The translations under genes were made by a program, and so were the position numbers. From JBOHSA01 sp050732995 (lineage in GTDB: Bacteria; Gemmatimonadota; Gemmatimonadetes; Gemmatimonadales; GWC2-71-9), in contig JBOHSA010000095.1 of the NCBI GenBank assembly GCA_050732995.1, positions 1 to 64,000 on the forward strand: DNA of 64,000 bases, written 5' to 3'. The notes under the pieces were generated by a model. The model ran no database searches, was not told the DNA's origin, and saw only the letters and a list, made by a program, of their open reading frames with translations. Below, piece by piece: positions 40,682 through 49,469 of the stretch (positions within the stretch are counted from its first letter, which is position 1; the number at the start of each line of letters is the position of its first letter).

Positions 40682-41630
40682 ATGTCGCGTTCGCGCTGGA
40701 TAGTGTTCGGAGGTCTCCTGCTGCTGCTCGCAGCTGCCCTCTGGCTGCGCGGGTGTCCCGCTCACGCGGTGCGACTGGACGCGCTCCACGTGCCGCCCGG
40801 CTTCCACATCGCGCTCTATGCCGCTGCCGTCCCGGGCGCGCGGGCCCTCGCCCTCGGCGCGCAGGGGACTGTGTTCGTCGGGACGCGGGGCGTGGGGCGC
40901 GTGTACGCGCTGGTCGATCGCGACGGCGATCAGCGGGCGGATACGGTTTACACGCTGGCGCGCGACTTGAACTCCCCCAACGGCGTCGCGTTCCGAGACG
41001 GCGCGCTGTACGTGGCGGAAACCCACCGCGTGGTGCGCTTCAATGGCATCGAGGCCCGTCTCGAGCGGCCGCCGGCACCGGTGGTGATCACCGATCGCCT
41101 CCCGCGGGAAGGACACCACGGCTGGCGCTATCTCGGGTTTGGGCCGGACGGGTGGCTCTACATCGGGTCCGGCGCGCCCTGCAACGTCTGCGACGCCCCC
41201 GACGAGCGCTTCGCGGCGATCCTGCGCCTGCGGCCGGACCCGGGCGGCCTCGGCCCGGAGATCTTCGCGCGCGGCGTGCGCAACACGGTTGGATTCGATT
41301 GGCATCCGGGGACGGGAGAGCTGTGGTTCACCGACAACGGCCGGGACTTGCTCAGCCCCGACCGGCCGCCGGATGAGTTGAACTGGGCGCCGCGGTCGGG
41401 CCTGCGGTTCGGGTTCCCCTTCTGTCACGGCCGGGACATCCTGGACCCCGAGTTCGCCCGGGAAGGTGCGGCCGCCTGCGCGGAGTTCGCGCCTCCGGAA
41501 ATGGCGCCACGGAGTCAACCGGGAGGCGTGGGGACGGCCGGTCGATGTGCTGGTAATGCCGGATGGCGCCCTGCTGGTCTCGGATGATCGGGCGGGTGTC
41601 GTATATCGCATCAGTTATGAGAACCGGTAG
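40682..41630 (+). pseudogene. PQQ-type sorbosone/sugar dehydrogenase, internal deletion and frameshift
   Basis: Exported sugar dehydrogenase of the soluble-glucose/L-sorbosone dehydrogenase propeller family. The first about 275 codons are intact (signal anchor about 7-23; NSPNGVAFRDGALYVAE, GWRYLGFGPDGWLYIGSG, RNTVGFDWHPGTGELWFTDNGRD). At about 41490-41515 the frame changes. The C-terminal segment AWGRPVDVLVMPDGALLV ... VYRISYENR continues in another frame to TAG 41630. Compared with the family's about 400 residues, roughly 90 residues are missing between the two parts. The uninterrupted frame instead ends at 41587 with an unrelated tail. Either a decayed gene or an assembly deletion. Confidence 0.85.
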
Positions 41631-41639
41631 ATGGACAGC

Positions 41640-41747
41640 CAGGCGCGTAGGCGCACAGGCGCGTAGCGGGTTGGAGGATCCAGTTCACAGGAATTCCTAA
41701 ACGCTGCTTCCTGGTACCCGCTGTGCGCCTTCGCGCTTACGCGCCTG
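41640..41747. repeat. 108-bp inverted-repeat element, MITE/REP-like
   Basis: Arms of 32 bp (41640-41671 and 41716-41747) match as inverted repeats at 27 of 32 positions by eye; each begins CAGGCGCGTA and ends GCGGGT. The 44-bp centre contains the palindrome AGGAATTCCT. Within an arm the GGCGC unit repeats. No open reading frame and no clear target-site duplication. It lies directly after the broken dehydrogenase gene. Confidence 0.75.
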
Positions 41748-41778
41748 ACTGATAGCTTCTTGTCCTATCCTTGTACTG

Positions 41779-42363
41779 ATGGAGCCTGCCATGGCCCCCG
41801 AACTCAGCGAGTTTCTCTCTCAGTTGGAAGCCGTCAAAGCCGATGGTCGCGCCGTCGCTGCGGGCCTGTCCGAGGCCCAGTTCAATTGGCGGCCGGCGCC
41901 GGACCGGTGGTCCATCGGGGATTGTCTCGCGCATTTGAACGAGAGCGTGACGACGACCCTGCCGGCGTTCGACGCCGCCATCGCCGCGGGGCGCGCGCGA
42001 GGGCTCGTGAGTCCGGGACCGTACAAGTACGGCTGGTTCGCCAGCTGGATGGCGCGCTCCATGGAGCCGCCGCCCCGCTGGCGCATGCGCTCCCCCAGCG
42101 TCTTTCGCACGTCGCCGGCTCAGCGGCGGGCCGACGTCGTGGTGCCCGAATTCCTGGCGGTGCGCGATCGGCTGGCCGAGCGCGTACGTCGGGCCGACGG
42201 ACTCGATCTGACACGCGTGCGGGTCACGTCGCCGGCGTCGCGGTTTTTCCGCCTGCCGCTCGGGGCCTATTTCGGCTTCGTCCTTGGCCATGAGCGACGC
42301 CATGTGTGGCAGGCCCGCCAGGTCCGGAATGCGCCGGATTTCGGCGCCGAACGGGGGGCTTGA
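41779..42363 (+). CDS. DinB superfamily protein
   Basis: A 194-residue four-helix-bundle protein of the DinB/YfiT-like metalloenzyme superfamily. Signatures: the N-terminal FNWRPAPDRWSIGDCLAHL (first metal His near 54) and the C-terminal GHERRHVWQ providing the H-x3-H pair. Members include thiol-dependent S-transferases (bacillithiol or mycothiol) as well as uncharacterised stress proteins. Start ATG 41779; ATG 41791 is also possible. It has nothing to do with E. coli DNA polymerase DinB. Lies between the inverted-repeat element and the BlaI operator. Confidence 0.82.
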   Translation: MEPAMAPELSEFLSQLEAVKADGRAVAAGLSEAQFNWRPAPDRWSIGDCLAHLNESVTTTLPAFDAAIAAGRARGLVSPGPYKYGWFASWMARSMEPPPRWRMRSPSVFRTSPAQRRADVVVPEFLAVRDRLAERVRRADGLDLTRVRVTSPASRFFRLPLGAYFGFVLGHERRHVWQARQVRNAPDFGAERGA

Positions 42364-42376
42364 CGTCCGGTGGGCG

Positions 42377-42396
42377 AGTGCTAGTTTTTTAGCACT
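42377..42396. promoter_or_regulatory. BlaI-type operator palindrome
   Basis: AGTGCTA-N6-TAGCACT, perfect 7-bp arms with a T-rich spacer, 56 bp before the blaI-like gene. Probably the binding site of that repressor (autoregulation). A terminator for the dinB gene is less likely because the T-run sits in the loop. Confidence 0.75.
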
Positions 42397-42451
42397 ATGC
42401 TGGTTTCTTCGCAGCACCCGACGCCCGACGCAAACCCGGTGGGGCCGGCGC

Positions 42452-42841
42452 ATGGCTAACCCTGGGCGGGCGCATCTCAGCCGGCGCGAGCGCCAGATCA
42501 TGGACGTGATCTACCGCCTGGGCCGGGCGACGGCCGCGGACGTGCTGGACAGCCTCCCCGATCCACCCGGGTACTCGGCCGTGCGCGCGTTGCTCCGCGT
42601 CCTGGAAGAGAAGGGGCATCTGAAGCACGAGCAGGAGGGACCCCGCTACGTGTTCGAACCGACCGTGCCCCGGGAGCTGGCCCGCCAGTCAGCGTTGCGG
42701 CAACTCGTGAGCACCTTCTTCGACGGCTCCGCGGAGCAGGCCGTGGCGGCGTTGCTCGATCTCCCGGCCGCCCGGCTCTCCGCGGCGGAGCTGGATCGGC
42801 TCGCGGGGATCATCGCGCAGGCCAAACGGGAAGGACGGTAA
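42452..42841 (+). CDS. BlaI/MecI/CopY family repressor
   Basis: A 129-residue winged-helix repressor of the BlaI (Penicillinase_R) family: LSRRERQIMDVIYRLGRATAADV at the N-terminus, wing segment RALLRVLEEKGHLKHEQ..PRYVF, and a C-terminal dimerisation helix pair (LVSTFFDGSAEQAVAALL). Homologues are inactivated by proteolysis from a partner M56 peptidase, which here begins four bases after the stop. A clear palindrome lies upstream. In environmental phyla these pairs seldom control beta-lactamase, and no beta-lactamase gene is linked here. Confidence 0.92.
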   Translation: MANPGRAHLSRRERQIMDVIYRLGRATAADVLDSLPDPPGYSAVRALLRVLEEKGHLKHEQEGPRYVFEPTVPRELARQSALRQLVSTFFDGSAEQAVAALLDLPAARLSAAELDRLAGIIAQAKREGR

Positions 42842-42844
42842 GCC

Positions 42845-45285
42845 ATGCGAGACCTGGTTGATGCCATCCTCGCGAGCGCCGTCCTGGGCGGCGGCGTCGC
42901 GCTGCTCGTGGACACGGCCGTGAAGGCCACGCTGCTCGTGCTCCTCGCTGCCGCGCTGACCGCCGTGTTGCGGCGCTCCGCCGCCTCGTTGCGGCACTTT
43001 GTCTGGTCGCTGACCGTCGCCGGCCTGGTGACGCTGCCGCTCGCGGCCCGGCTGTTGCCCGCCTGGAACGTCCCGCTGCTGCCCCGCTTCGTGCCCGCGT
43101 TCGACGCGGCGGCGGTGTCCGAGCCGCCGGCGCGACCTGCCATCGAGCAATCGCCGGCGGTCGCGACGCAAACGGCCCCCCCCCCTTCCCCCCTCCCGGT
43201 AGGGAAAGCAGTCGAGCTCGACGCGCCCGCGCCCGGCGCGTCCGGGGCGGAGCGGTTCCGGCTCAGCTTCGGGTGGACCGCCTGGGTCGTGCCGGTGTGG
43301 CTGAGCGGTGTGGCGCTGGTACTCGCCGGGATCGTGCTCGGGCTCGCGCGCTTGCGCTGGATCGCGCGCGCCGCCCGACCCGTGACGGACCCGGCGTGGG
43401 CGCGGCTGCTCGCCGAGCTGTCGCGCGAGATCGGAGTGTCGCGCCCCGTCACGCTATTGCGCAGCCCGGGGCCCGCGATGCCGATGACCTGGGGCGTCCG
43501 GCGGCCGGTCGTGCTCCTGCCGGCGGACGCCGACCGCTGGCCCGCGGATCGGCGCCGGGGCGTCCTGTTGCATGAGCTCGCCCACGTGCGGCGCCACGAC
43601 GTCCTCACGCAGCTCGTCGCCCGGCTCGCCTGCGCCGTCTACTGGTTCCACCCGTTGGTTTGGGTCGCCGCCGCGCGGCTGCGCGTGGAGCGGGAACGCG
43701 CCTGCGACGATCAGGTCTTGCGCGCGGGCGCCCGGGCCTCGGAGTATGCGGGGCACCTACTCGAGATCGCGCGGTCGTTGCGCGTGGCGCCGGCGACCTC
43801 GCTGGCGAGCGTGGCGATGGCCCGGCCCTCTCAGCTCGCGACCCGGCTGCTGGACGTGCTCGACACGGGCCGGCGGCGGCACGGGGTGAGCCCGCGCACG
43901 ATGGTCCCCGCGTGGCTCATCCTGGCGGCGGTCGTGCTGCCGCTGGCGGCCGCCGTTCCCTCACCGACATCCGCCCCTCCCCCCGCTCCCCCCGCTCCCC
44001 CCTCCCCCCCCCCTCCCCCGGTGCCCCGACCGACCGGCTCCGGGAGGGAACCGAGCCCGCGGCCCTACTCTCGCTCGCGCCGTCCGCGCGGGCTGAGCGA
44101 GGCCGTCCCCGGGCCGCCGTGGAGGCGCCGCGGCCGGCGGCGTGGTCGCCGGACTCGCTGCGCGAGTGCGGCGGTGACCGGGTCAAGCGCAGCAGCACCA
44201 GCAGGACGGACAATGACGGCGCGGTCCAGCGGACCACCATCCGGACCCTGGTCGGACAGTGTGAGGTCCTGTTCCGCGCCGAGGGCAAGTTCACCTTCAC
44301 CGCCGATTTCACCGACATCGCCACGGTCGCACGCGGCGGGGAAGTCATGGTCGAGGTGGATTACGGCCACCGCGCGCGCCGGCTCGAGATCCGGCGCGGA
44401 GATGGCGCCGGCGGTCTCGAGCGCGAATACACGGTGGATCGCGCGGTCCGCCCCTTCGACGCCGAGGCCCGTGCCTGGCTGGCGGAGACGCTCACGTTTC
44501 TCCTGCGCCGCAGCGGCCTCTCCGCCGAGCAGCGGGCGCAGTGGATTCTCGAGCGCCGGGGGATCACCGGGCTCGTCGACGAGATTGCGCAGCTGCAGAG
44601 TGACTACGCACGGCGCCAGTACTATCAGACGGCCGTTGCGAGTGGCAAGCTCGATCCGGCCGGCTTCGAGCGCCTCGTCACGCGGGCGGGGCAGGAGATC
44701 GAAAGCGACTACGAGCTGGCCGAGCTGCTCATCGAAGTCGCTCGGCAGCAGCCGCTGACGGCGGGGCTGCAGGCCGGCTTCGTGGCCGCGGCCCGGACCA
44801 TCGACTCGGACTACGAGCGGCGGCGGGTGCTCGACGTCGCGCTGGGGCGGCCCGGGCTCACGACCGAGGTGGCGGCCGGCATGCTCGGAGCGGCGGGGGA
44901 GATCGACTCCGACTACGAGCTCGCGGAGCTCTTGATCAAGCTCCAGCGCGCCCGCCCGATCGATGACGCCCTGCGGCCCGCCTACTTTACGGCGGTGAAC
45001 ACGATTCAGTCGGACTACGAGCATCGGCGCGTGCTCGGGGCGTTGCTGGACCAGCGGGAGCTCAGTGGCCCCGTGCTCGCGGCGACGCTGGAATCGGCGC
45101 GGGCGATCCGGTCCGACTTCGAGCTGGCGGAGCTGCTGGTCGCCGTGGCGCGGCGCCACCGTATCGACGCGAGCCTCCGCCCCGCGTTCGAGGAGGCCGC
45201 CAATACCATCGGCTCGAGCTACGAAAACGACCGCGTGATGGCGGCGCTGGCGCGGAGCCAGGGGCGCAGCCCCGAGCGCCAGTAA
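42845..45285 (+). CDS. M56/BlaR1-type membrane peptidase with SDYE-repeat sensor domain, frame broken at poly-C
   Basis: Partner of the BlaI repressor. N-terminal transmembrane helices and the M56 zinc peptidase with LLHELAHVRRHD (HELAH near residue 240) end in a transmembrane helix near 355-375. The frame then runs into a poly-C tract (43974-44020) after which coding continues in the -1 frame to 45285. One extra C in the C10 run would restore about 813 residues. The outer C-terminal part holds about seven 34-residue repeats with S-D-Y-E-L-A-E-L-L alternating with S-D-Y-E-R-R-R-V-L. Likely one gene with a homopolymer error or a phase-variable tract. Signal: unknown envelope stress. Confidence 0.82.
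43974..44020. repeat. Poly-C tract in M56 gene, site of frame break
   Basis: C-rich stretch including a C10 run at 44004-44013 between the membrane peptidase and the repeat domain. It encodes a Pro-rich linker in either frame, so slippage would be silent except for the frame change downstream. Confidence 0.9.
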
Positions 45286-45305
45286 CCCGCTTCCGAGGAG
45301 CGCTG

Positions 45306-47939
45306 ATGACGCGCTGGCCGATGTCCGCGGTGCTCCTCGCCGCGCTGGTCGTGCCAGGGTCGGCCGGCGGGCAGACCGCGCCGGCGCCACCGCCCCGCAA
45401 GCAGGCCCGCGCGCTGCGCCTCGACCGGGAAACGGTCCGGCTGGACGGCCGGCTGGACGAGGCCGCGTGGCGCCGGGCCGCGTGGATCTCGGATTTCGTC
45501 CAGAAAGAGCCGAACGAGGGCGCCGCCCCCACCGAGCGCACCGAGGTGGCCTTCTTCTACGACGCCGACGCGCTGTACGTGGGCGTGCGGGCCTATGCGG
45601 ATGATCCGGCCAAGATCCAGGCCCCGCTGTCCCGGCGCGACAACACCGCCCAGGCGGAGCACGTCTGGATCTCTCTCGACACGTACCTCGACCATCGCAC
45701 GGCGTACTCGTTCGGCGTGACCGCGTCGGGCGTGCGGATGGACTTCTACCACGCCACCGACCGCGAGCACAACGTAGACGGCCGGTTCGATCCGGTGTGG
45801 GAGGCCCGGGCGGCGATCGACTCGCTCGGCTGGACGGCCGAGCTGCGCATCCCGTTCTCCCAGCTCCGCTACACCGCGAAGGACGCCCAGGTCTGGGGCC
45901 TTAACATCGATCGCTGGATTCCATCGCGGCGCGAGGACGTGTTCTGGATCCCCGTGCCCAAGAACGAAACCGGCTGGGCCTCGCGGATGGGCGAGCTGCA
46001 CGGGATCGAGCGGATCGCCCCCTCCCGCCGGCTGGAGCTGCTCCCCTACGCGGCGAGTAACGCGACGCTCACCGGCGACCGCGATCCCGCGGACCCGTTC
46101 GACGACGGCCGGAACCTCGAGGCCCGTGCCGGCGCCGACATGAAGATGGGCGTCGGCCCCAACCTGACGCTCGATGCGACGGTGAACCCGGATTTCGGCC
46201 AGGTCGAGGCCGACCCCGCGATCGTCAACCTGTCGGCCTTCGAAGTCTTCTTCGACGAGCGCCGGCCGTTCTTCACGGAGGGGAGCCAGCTCTTCCCCTC
46301 CCGCTTTTTCTACACGCGCCGGGTGGGGGCCCGGCCGCGCGGCGCGCCGGTCGCGGACGACGACGACTACGTGGACTATCCGGACGCCAGCACCATCCTC
46401 GGGGCCGCCAAGCTCACGGGGCGGCTGCGCTCGGGCACGTCGGTCGGCGTTCTCGCCGCGCTCACGGCCCGGGAGCGCGCCCGCGCCTACGACCCCACGA
46501 CCGCGCGCGTCACGGAAACTGTGGTCGCGCCGGTCAGCGGGTTCGGCGCCCTGCGGACCCGACAGGAGATCGGCGCCGACGCGTCGGTGGGCGGGACGCT
46601 CACCATGGTCCGCCGCGATCTCGCGGACGGCGACCCGCTCGCCGGGATCTACGCCCGCGAGGCGTACGGAGGCCGGCTGGACTGGAACCTGCGGTTCGGC
46701 CGGGACGCCTACGTGCTGGACGGGGACATCGGGTTTTCGCACGTCCGGGGCGACTCGAGCGTGTTGCTGCACATTCAGGAATCGCCGGTCCATTACTTCC
46801 AGCGGCCGGATGCGGGCCACGTCGCGGTGGATTCGTCCCGGACCGCCCTCAGCGGCTATGTCGCGAGTCTCGCGTTCTCCAAGATCAGCGCTCGGCACTG
46901 GCTGTACGAGGTCAGCGTGGGCCGGGAATCACCCGGCTTCGAGCCTAACGATGCCGGCCGGCTCTCGAACGCCGACGGGCAGAACGCGTTCGCCCAACTG
47001 CGGTACCGGGAGACGCAACCGGGCCAGACGTTCCACACCTACGAGCTGAGTTTCGAGACGGGTGGCGAGTGGAATTTCGGCAACGACCGGCAGTTCTACA
47101 CCACGCGCTGGGACGCCAAGCTGACCTGGAAGAACTTCTGGGTGACGAACCTCACCTTCTGGATCGACCACCCCTCGCAGAACCAAGCGCAGACCCGCGG
47201 CGGGCCCTCCATGGGCACGCCCCGCAGCCGGGTCGTGATCGCGCGACTGGGGAGTCGGCTCGGCGCGCGGACGGCGTGGAACGGCCGGGGGTACTACGGG
47301 TGGGACGAGCTGGGCGGGGAGATCTACCGGCTGAGCGGCGGCCTGTCGGTGCGCCCCAGCACGCGCTGGCAGGTGTCGGTGGATCCGAACTACCTGCGCG
47401 TGATCGACCCGCGCCAGTACGTGGCCACGTTCGACTCGGGACCGGCGGCGACGTACGGCCGGCGTTACGTGTTCGCGTTCGTCGACCAGAGCGAGTTCCG
47501 GATCCCGATCCGGGCCAATTACACCCTCACCCCCGACCTGACGCTCGAGCTCTTCGCGGAGCCGTTCGCCGCGAGCGGCCGCTTCTACGGGTTCGGCGAG
47601 CTCGCGGCGCCCCGAACCACCCGGCTGCGCCGCTACGGCACCGATGGCACCACGATCGCGCGCGACCCCGCCGGGGACTACCTCGTGACCGACAACGGCG
47701 GCGCGGACACGCTCGCCATCGCCAACCCGGACTTCAACGTCCTGTCCTTCCGCAGCAACCTCGTGCTGCGCTGGGAGTGGCGCCCGGGGAGCACGCTGTT
47801 CCTCGTGTGGCAGCAAAATCGCCAGCACGACGACGCGCGCGGCGCGCACGTGGGGCCGGCCGATCTGATGGATTCGCTGCGGGCGACGGGGGACAACTTT
47901 CTGGCGATCAAAGCCAGCTACTGGATCCCGGTGCGGTAG
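45306..47939 (+). CDS. CBM9-like / DUF5916 outer-membrane protein
   Basis: An 877-residue exported protein. Signal peptide about 1-23. A CBM9-like domain (about 36-230: VRLDGRLDEAAWRRA ... EHVWISLDTYLDHRTAYSFGVTASG) precedes a DUF5916 beta-barrel (about 240-877) with the landmark NPDFGQVEADPAIVNLSAFEVFF and ERRPFFTEGSQLF. Typical of Gemmatimonadota and Bacteroidota. Presumed outer-membrane barrel with a carbohydrate-binding plug-like front domain; substrate and activity unknown. It lies 20 bp after the M56 gene on the same strand, so it may be cotranscribed and under BlaI control. Confidence 0.88.
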   Translation: MTRWPMSAVLLAALVVPGSAGGQTAPAPPPRKQARALRLDRETVRLDGRLDEAAWRRAAWISDFVQKEPNEGAAPTERTEVAFFYDADALYVGVRAYADDPAKIQAPLSRRDNTAQAEHVWISLDTYLDHRTAYSFGVTASGVRMDFYHATDREHNVDGRFDPVWEARAAIDSLGWTAELRIPFSQLRYTAKDAQVWGLNIDRWIPSRREDVFWIPVPKNETGWASRMGELHGIERIAPSRRLELLPYAASNATLTGDRDPADPFDDGRNLEARAGADMKMGVGPNLTLDATVNPDFGQVEADPAIVNLSAFEVFFDERRPFFTEGSQLFPSRFFYTRRVGARPRGAPVADDDDYVDYPDASTILGAAKLTGRLRSGTSVGVLAALTARERARAYDPTTARVTETVVAPVSGFGALRTRQEIGADASVGGTLTMVRRDLADGDPLAGIYAREAYGGRLDWNLRFGRDAYVLDGDIGFSHVRGDSSVLLHIQESPVHYFQRPDAGHVAVDSSRTALSGYVASLAFSKISARHWLYEVSVGRESPGFEPNDAGRLSNADGQNAFAQLRYRETQPGQTFHTYELSFETGGEWNFGNDRQFYTTRWDAKLTWKNFWVTNLTFWIDHPSQNQAQTRGGPSMGTPRSRVVIARLGSRLGARTAWNGRGYYGWDELGGEIYRLSGGLSVRPSTRWQVSVDPNYLRVIDPRQYVATFDSGPAATYGRRYVFAFVDQSEFRIPIRANYTLTPDLTLELFAEPFAASGRFYGFGELAAPRTTRLRRYGTDGTTIARDPAGDYLVTDNGGADTLAIANPDFNVLSFRSNLVLRWEWRPGSTLFLVWQQNRQHDDARGAHVGPADLMDSLRATGDNFLAIKASYWIPVR

Positions 47940-47963
47940 GGGGGGGGGGGAGGGGGGGGGGAG
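47938..47963. repeat. Poly-G tract after DUF5916 gene
   Basis: Two long G runs separated by a single A, immediately at the stop of the DUF5916 gene, in the 46-bp gap before the convergent ada gene. Potential G-quadruplex; no normal hairpin terminator seen here. Confidence 0.85.
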
Positions 47964-47985
47964 GCCGGCCGGGGCGTCGAGCCGC

Positions 47986-49101
47986 TCAGGTCCGGTTTCC
48001 CGCTTCCAGGTCCAGCAGGGCTCGCTTGCGCTCGACTCCCCACCGATATCCCCCCGGCTCCCCGTCCTCCCGGACGACGCGATGGCACGGGATGACCAGG
48101 GCGGCGGGATTTCTCGCGCACGCCCGCGCCACCGCCCGGCTCGCGGTGGGAGTCCCGAGAGCCCGCGCCACTGCCCCGTAGGAGCGGGTGCGGCCGTAGG
48201 GGATCTTGCGCAGCGCCTCCCAGACGCGGCGCTGGAACGCGGTGGCGCGCACGTCGAGCGGCAGCTCCAGTGGCGGCTCCCGGCCCGCGAGGTGCCGGAG
48301 GATGACCGCGACCGTCCGGGCCAGCCCGGCCGCGTCGCGCCGGATTTCCGCCGCCGGGAACTCGGCCTTGAGCTCGGCCGCGAGCTCCGCCGCGCCGTCG
48401 CCCAGCGCGACGCGGCAGATCCCGCGCGCCGTGGCGGCTACGAGCAACCGGCCCAGGGGGCGCGCGCAGGGCACGATCGCATACCCGATCCGCATCCCCC
48501 GTCCGCCGCGGCCATAGGTCGCGGGCGTCATGCCGAGTTGCGCGTCGGCGCGCTCGTACACCCGGCTGCCCGAGCCGTAGCCGGCGGCGTACACCGCCGG
48601 ACTCACGCGCCGGCGCTCCCGCAGCTGGGTCTTGAGCCGGGTCAAGCGCCGCGCGTCCTTGTACTGGCTTGGCGTGATGCCGAGCACCCGGCGAAACACG
48701 CGCAGCAGGCGGTGCGGGCTGCAGCCCAGCCGCCGGCTGAGGCTCGCGAGTCGGGCGTTGGCGTCGGGGTGGGCGTCGAGCAGCCGACAGGCCTCCTGCA
48801 CCAGGGCGACGGCAGGGTCCGCGCCGTTGCGCTGCTCGGGCCGGCAGCGCCGGCACGGCCGGAACCCGGCCAGCTCGGCCGCCGGCGGAGCGGGGAAGAA
48901 GGAGACCAGCGCCCGCCTGGGCCGCCGGCTCGGGCACGACGGCCGGCAGTAGATCCCGGTCGAGCGGACGGCGTACACGAAGGCGCCGTCGAACCGGCGG
49001 TCGCGACGCAGCACGATCCGCCAGGGCCGCTCGGACCCCAGCGCGGTCAAATCCGGGGCGGGATGCACAGGGGGAAACCTAGCGCGCCCCTCCCGCGCCA
49101 T
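47986..49101 (-). CDS. ada: Bifunctional Ada: methyl-DNA repair regulator
   Basis: Repairs methyl-phosphotriesters and O6-methylguanine and activates the adaptive response. 371 residues. The N-terminal zinc domain has Cys52, Cys56, Cys83 and Cys86, with exactly the 4/27/3 spacing of E. coli Ada (the first accepts methyl groups). An AraC-type helix-turn-helix follows (about 100-195), then the O6-methylguanine methyltransferase domain with the active site IPCHRVV (Cys339), the arginine-finger region and helix-turn-helix AVARALGTPTASRAVA. All catalytic residues are present. Monocistronic; its start region overlaps nothing. Confidence 0.95.
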   Translation of the reverse strand: MAREGRARFPPVHPAPDLTALGSERPWRIVLRRDRRFDGAFVYAVRSTGIYCRPSCPSRRPRRALVSFFPAPPAAELAGFRPCRRCRPEQRNGADPAVALVQEACRLLDAHPDANARLASLSRRLGCSPHRLLRVFRRVLGITPSQYKDARRLTRLKTQLRERRRVSPAVYAAGYGSGSRVYERADAQLGMTPATYGRGGRGMRIGYAIVPCARPLGRLLVAATARGICRVALGDGAAELAAELKAEFPAAEIRRDAAGLARTVAVILRHLAGREPPLELPLDVRATAFQRRVWEALRKIPYGRTRSYGAVARALGTPTASRAVARACARNPAALVIPCHRVVREDGEPGGYRWGVERKRALLDLEAGNRT

Positions 49102-49125
49102 CTATCCGATTCTGGCGGCCAAACC

Positions 49126-49394
49126 TCATATCCACTGCTCGTCCGCGGACGGGCCGTGGATGGACGGCACCTGGCCGCCTGCCATCCGCAGATAGACCGA
49201 GAACTGGCCGCGGTGGTGCACCATGTCCATCAGCAGGAACCACAGAAAGTCGAGCCGCCGCACGTCGCCCATTTGCTTCGGTCCGGTGAAGAACTTGACG
49301 GTCGTATTCAGGTAAGCGTCGTCCGCTTTCCGGACCTTGTCCCGTAGCCCCTGGAAGACGCCCATGTTCCGAGGAACTGCTCCTTCTCCGTCAT
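49126..49394 (-). pseudogene. DinB family gene with internal deletion and frameshift
   Basis: A clear ribosome-binding site AAAGGAGGAG precedes ATG 49394, which starts MTEKEQFLGTW, the typical N-terminus of a DinB subfamily of about 160-170 residues. That frame ends after 28 codons. The C-terminal half (VKFFTGPKQMGDVRRLDFL, then MVHHRGQFSVYLRMAGG with the H-x3-H-like metal site) continues in another frame to TGA 49126. About 60 residues, including the first metal ligand region, are missing. The uninterrupted alternative frame (start near 49446) lacks a ribosome-binding site. A decayed gene or assembly deletion, like two others in this window. Confidence 0.8.
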
Positions 49395-49469
49395 GACTCC
49401 TCCTTTGGTTCGTCATCATCGCCTGAGTGGTGTTCGTCGTCAACACGAGAATCCTGAGGACCGGGACAC

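Noticed and set aside
40217..41611. N-terminal extension making a 967-residue GMC protein
   Set aside because: The extension is antisense to the dehydrogenase and small-subunit region; the FAD motif directly follows ATG 40216, which is coupled to the upstream stop.
42377..42396. Terminator of the dinB gene
   Set aside because: The T-run is in the loop, not after the stem; the site fits an operator better.
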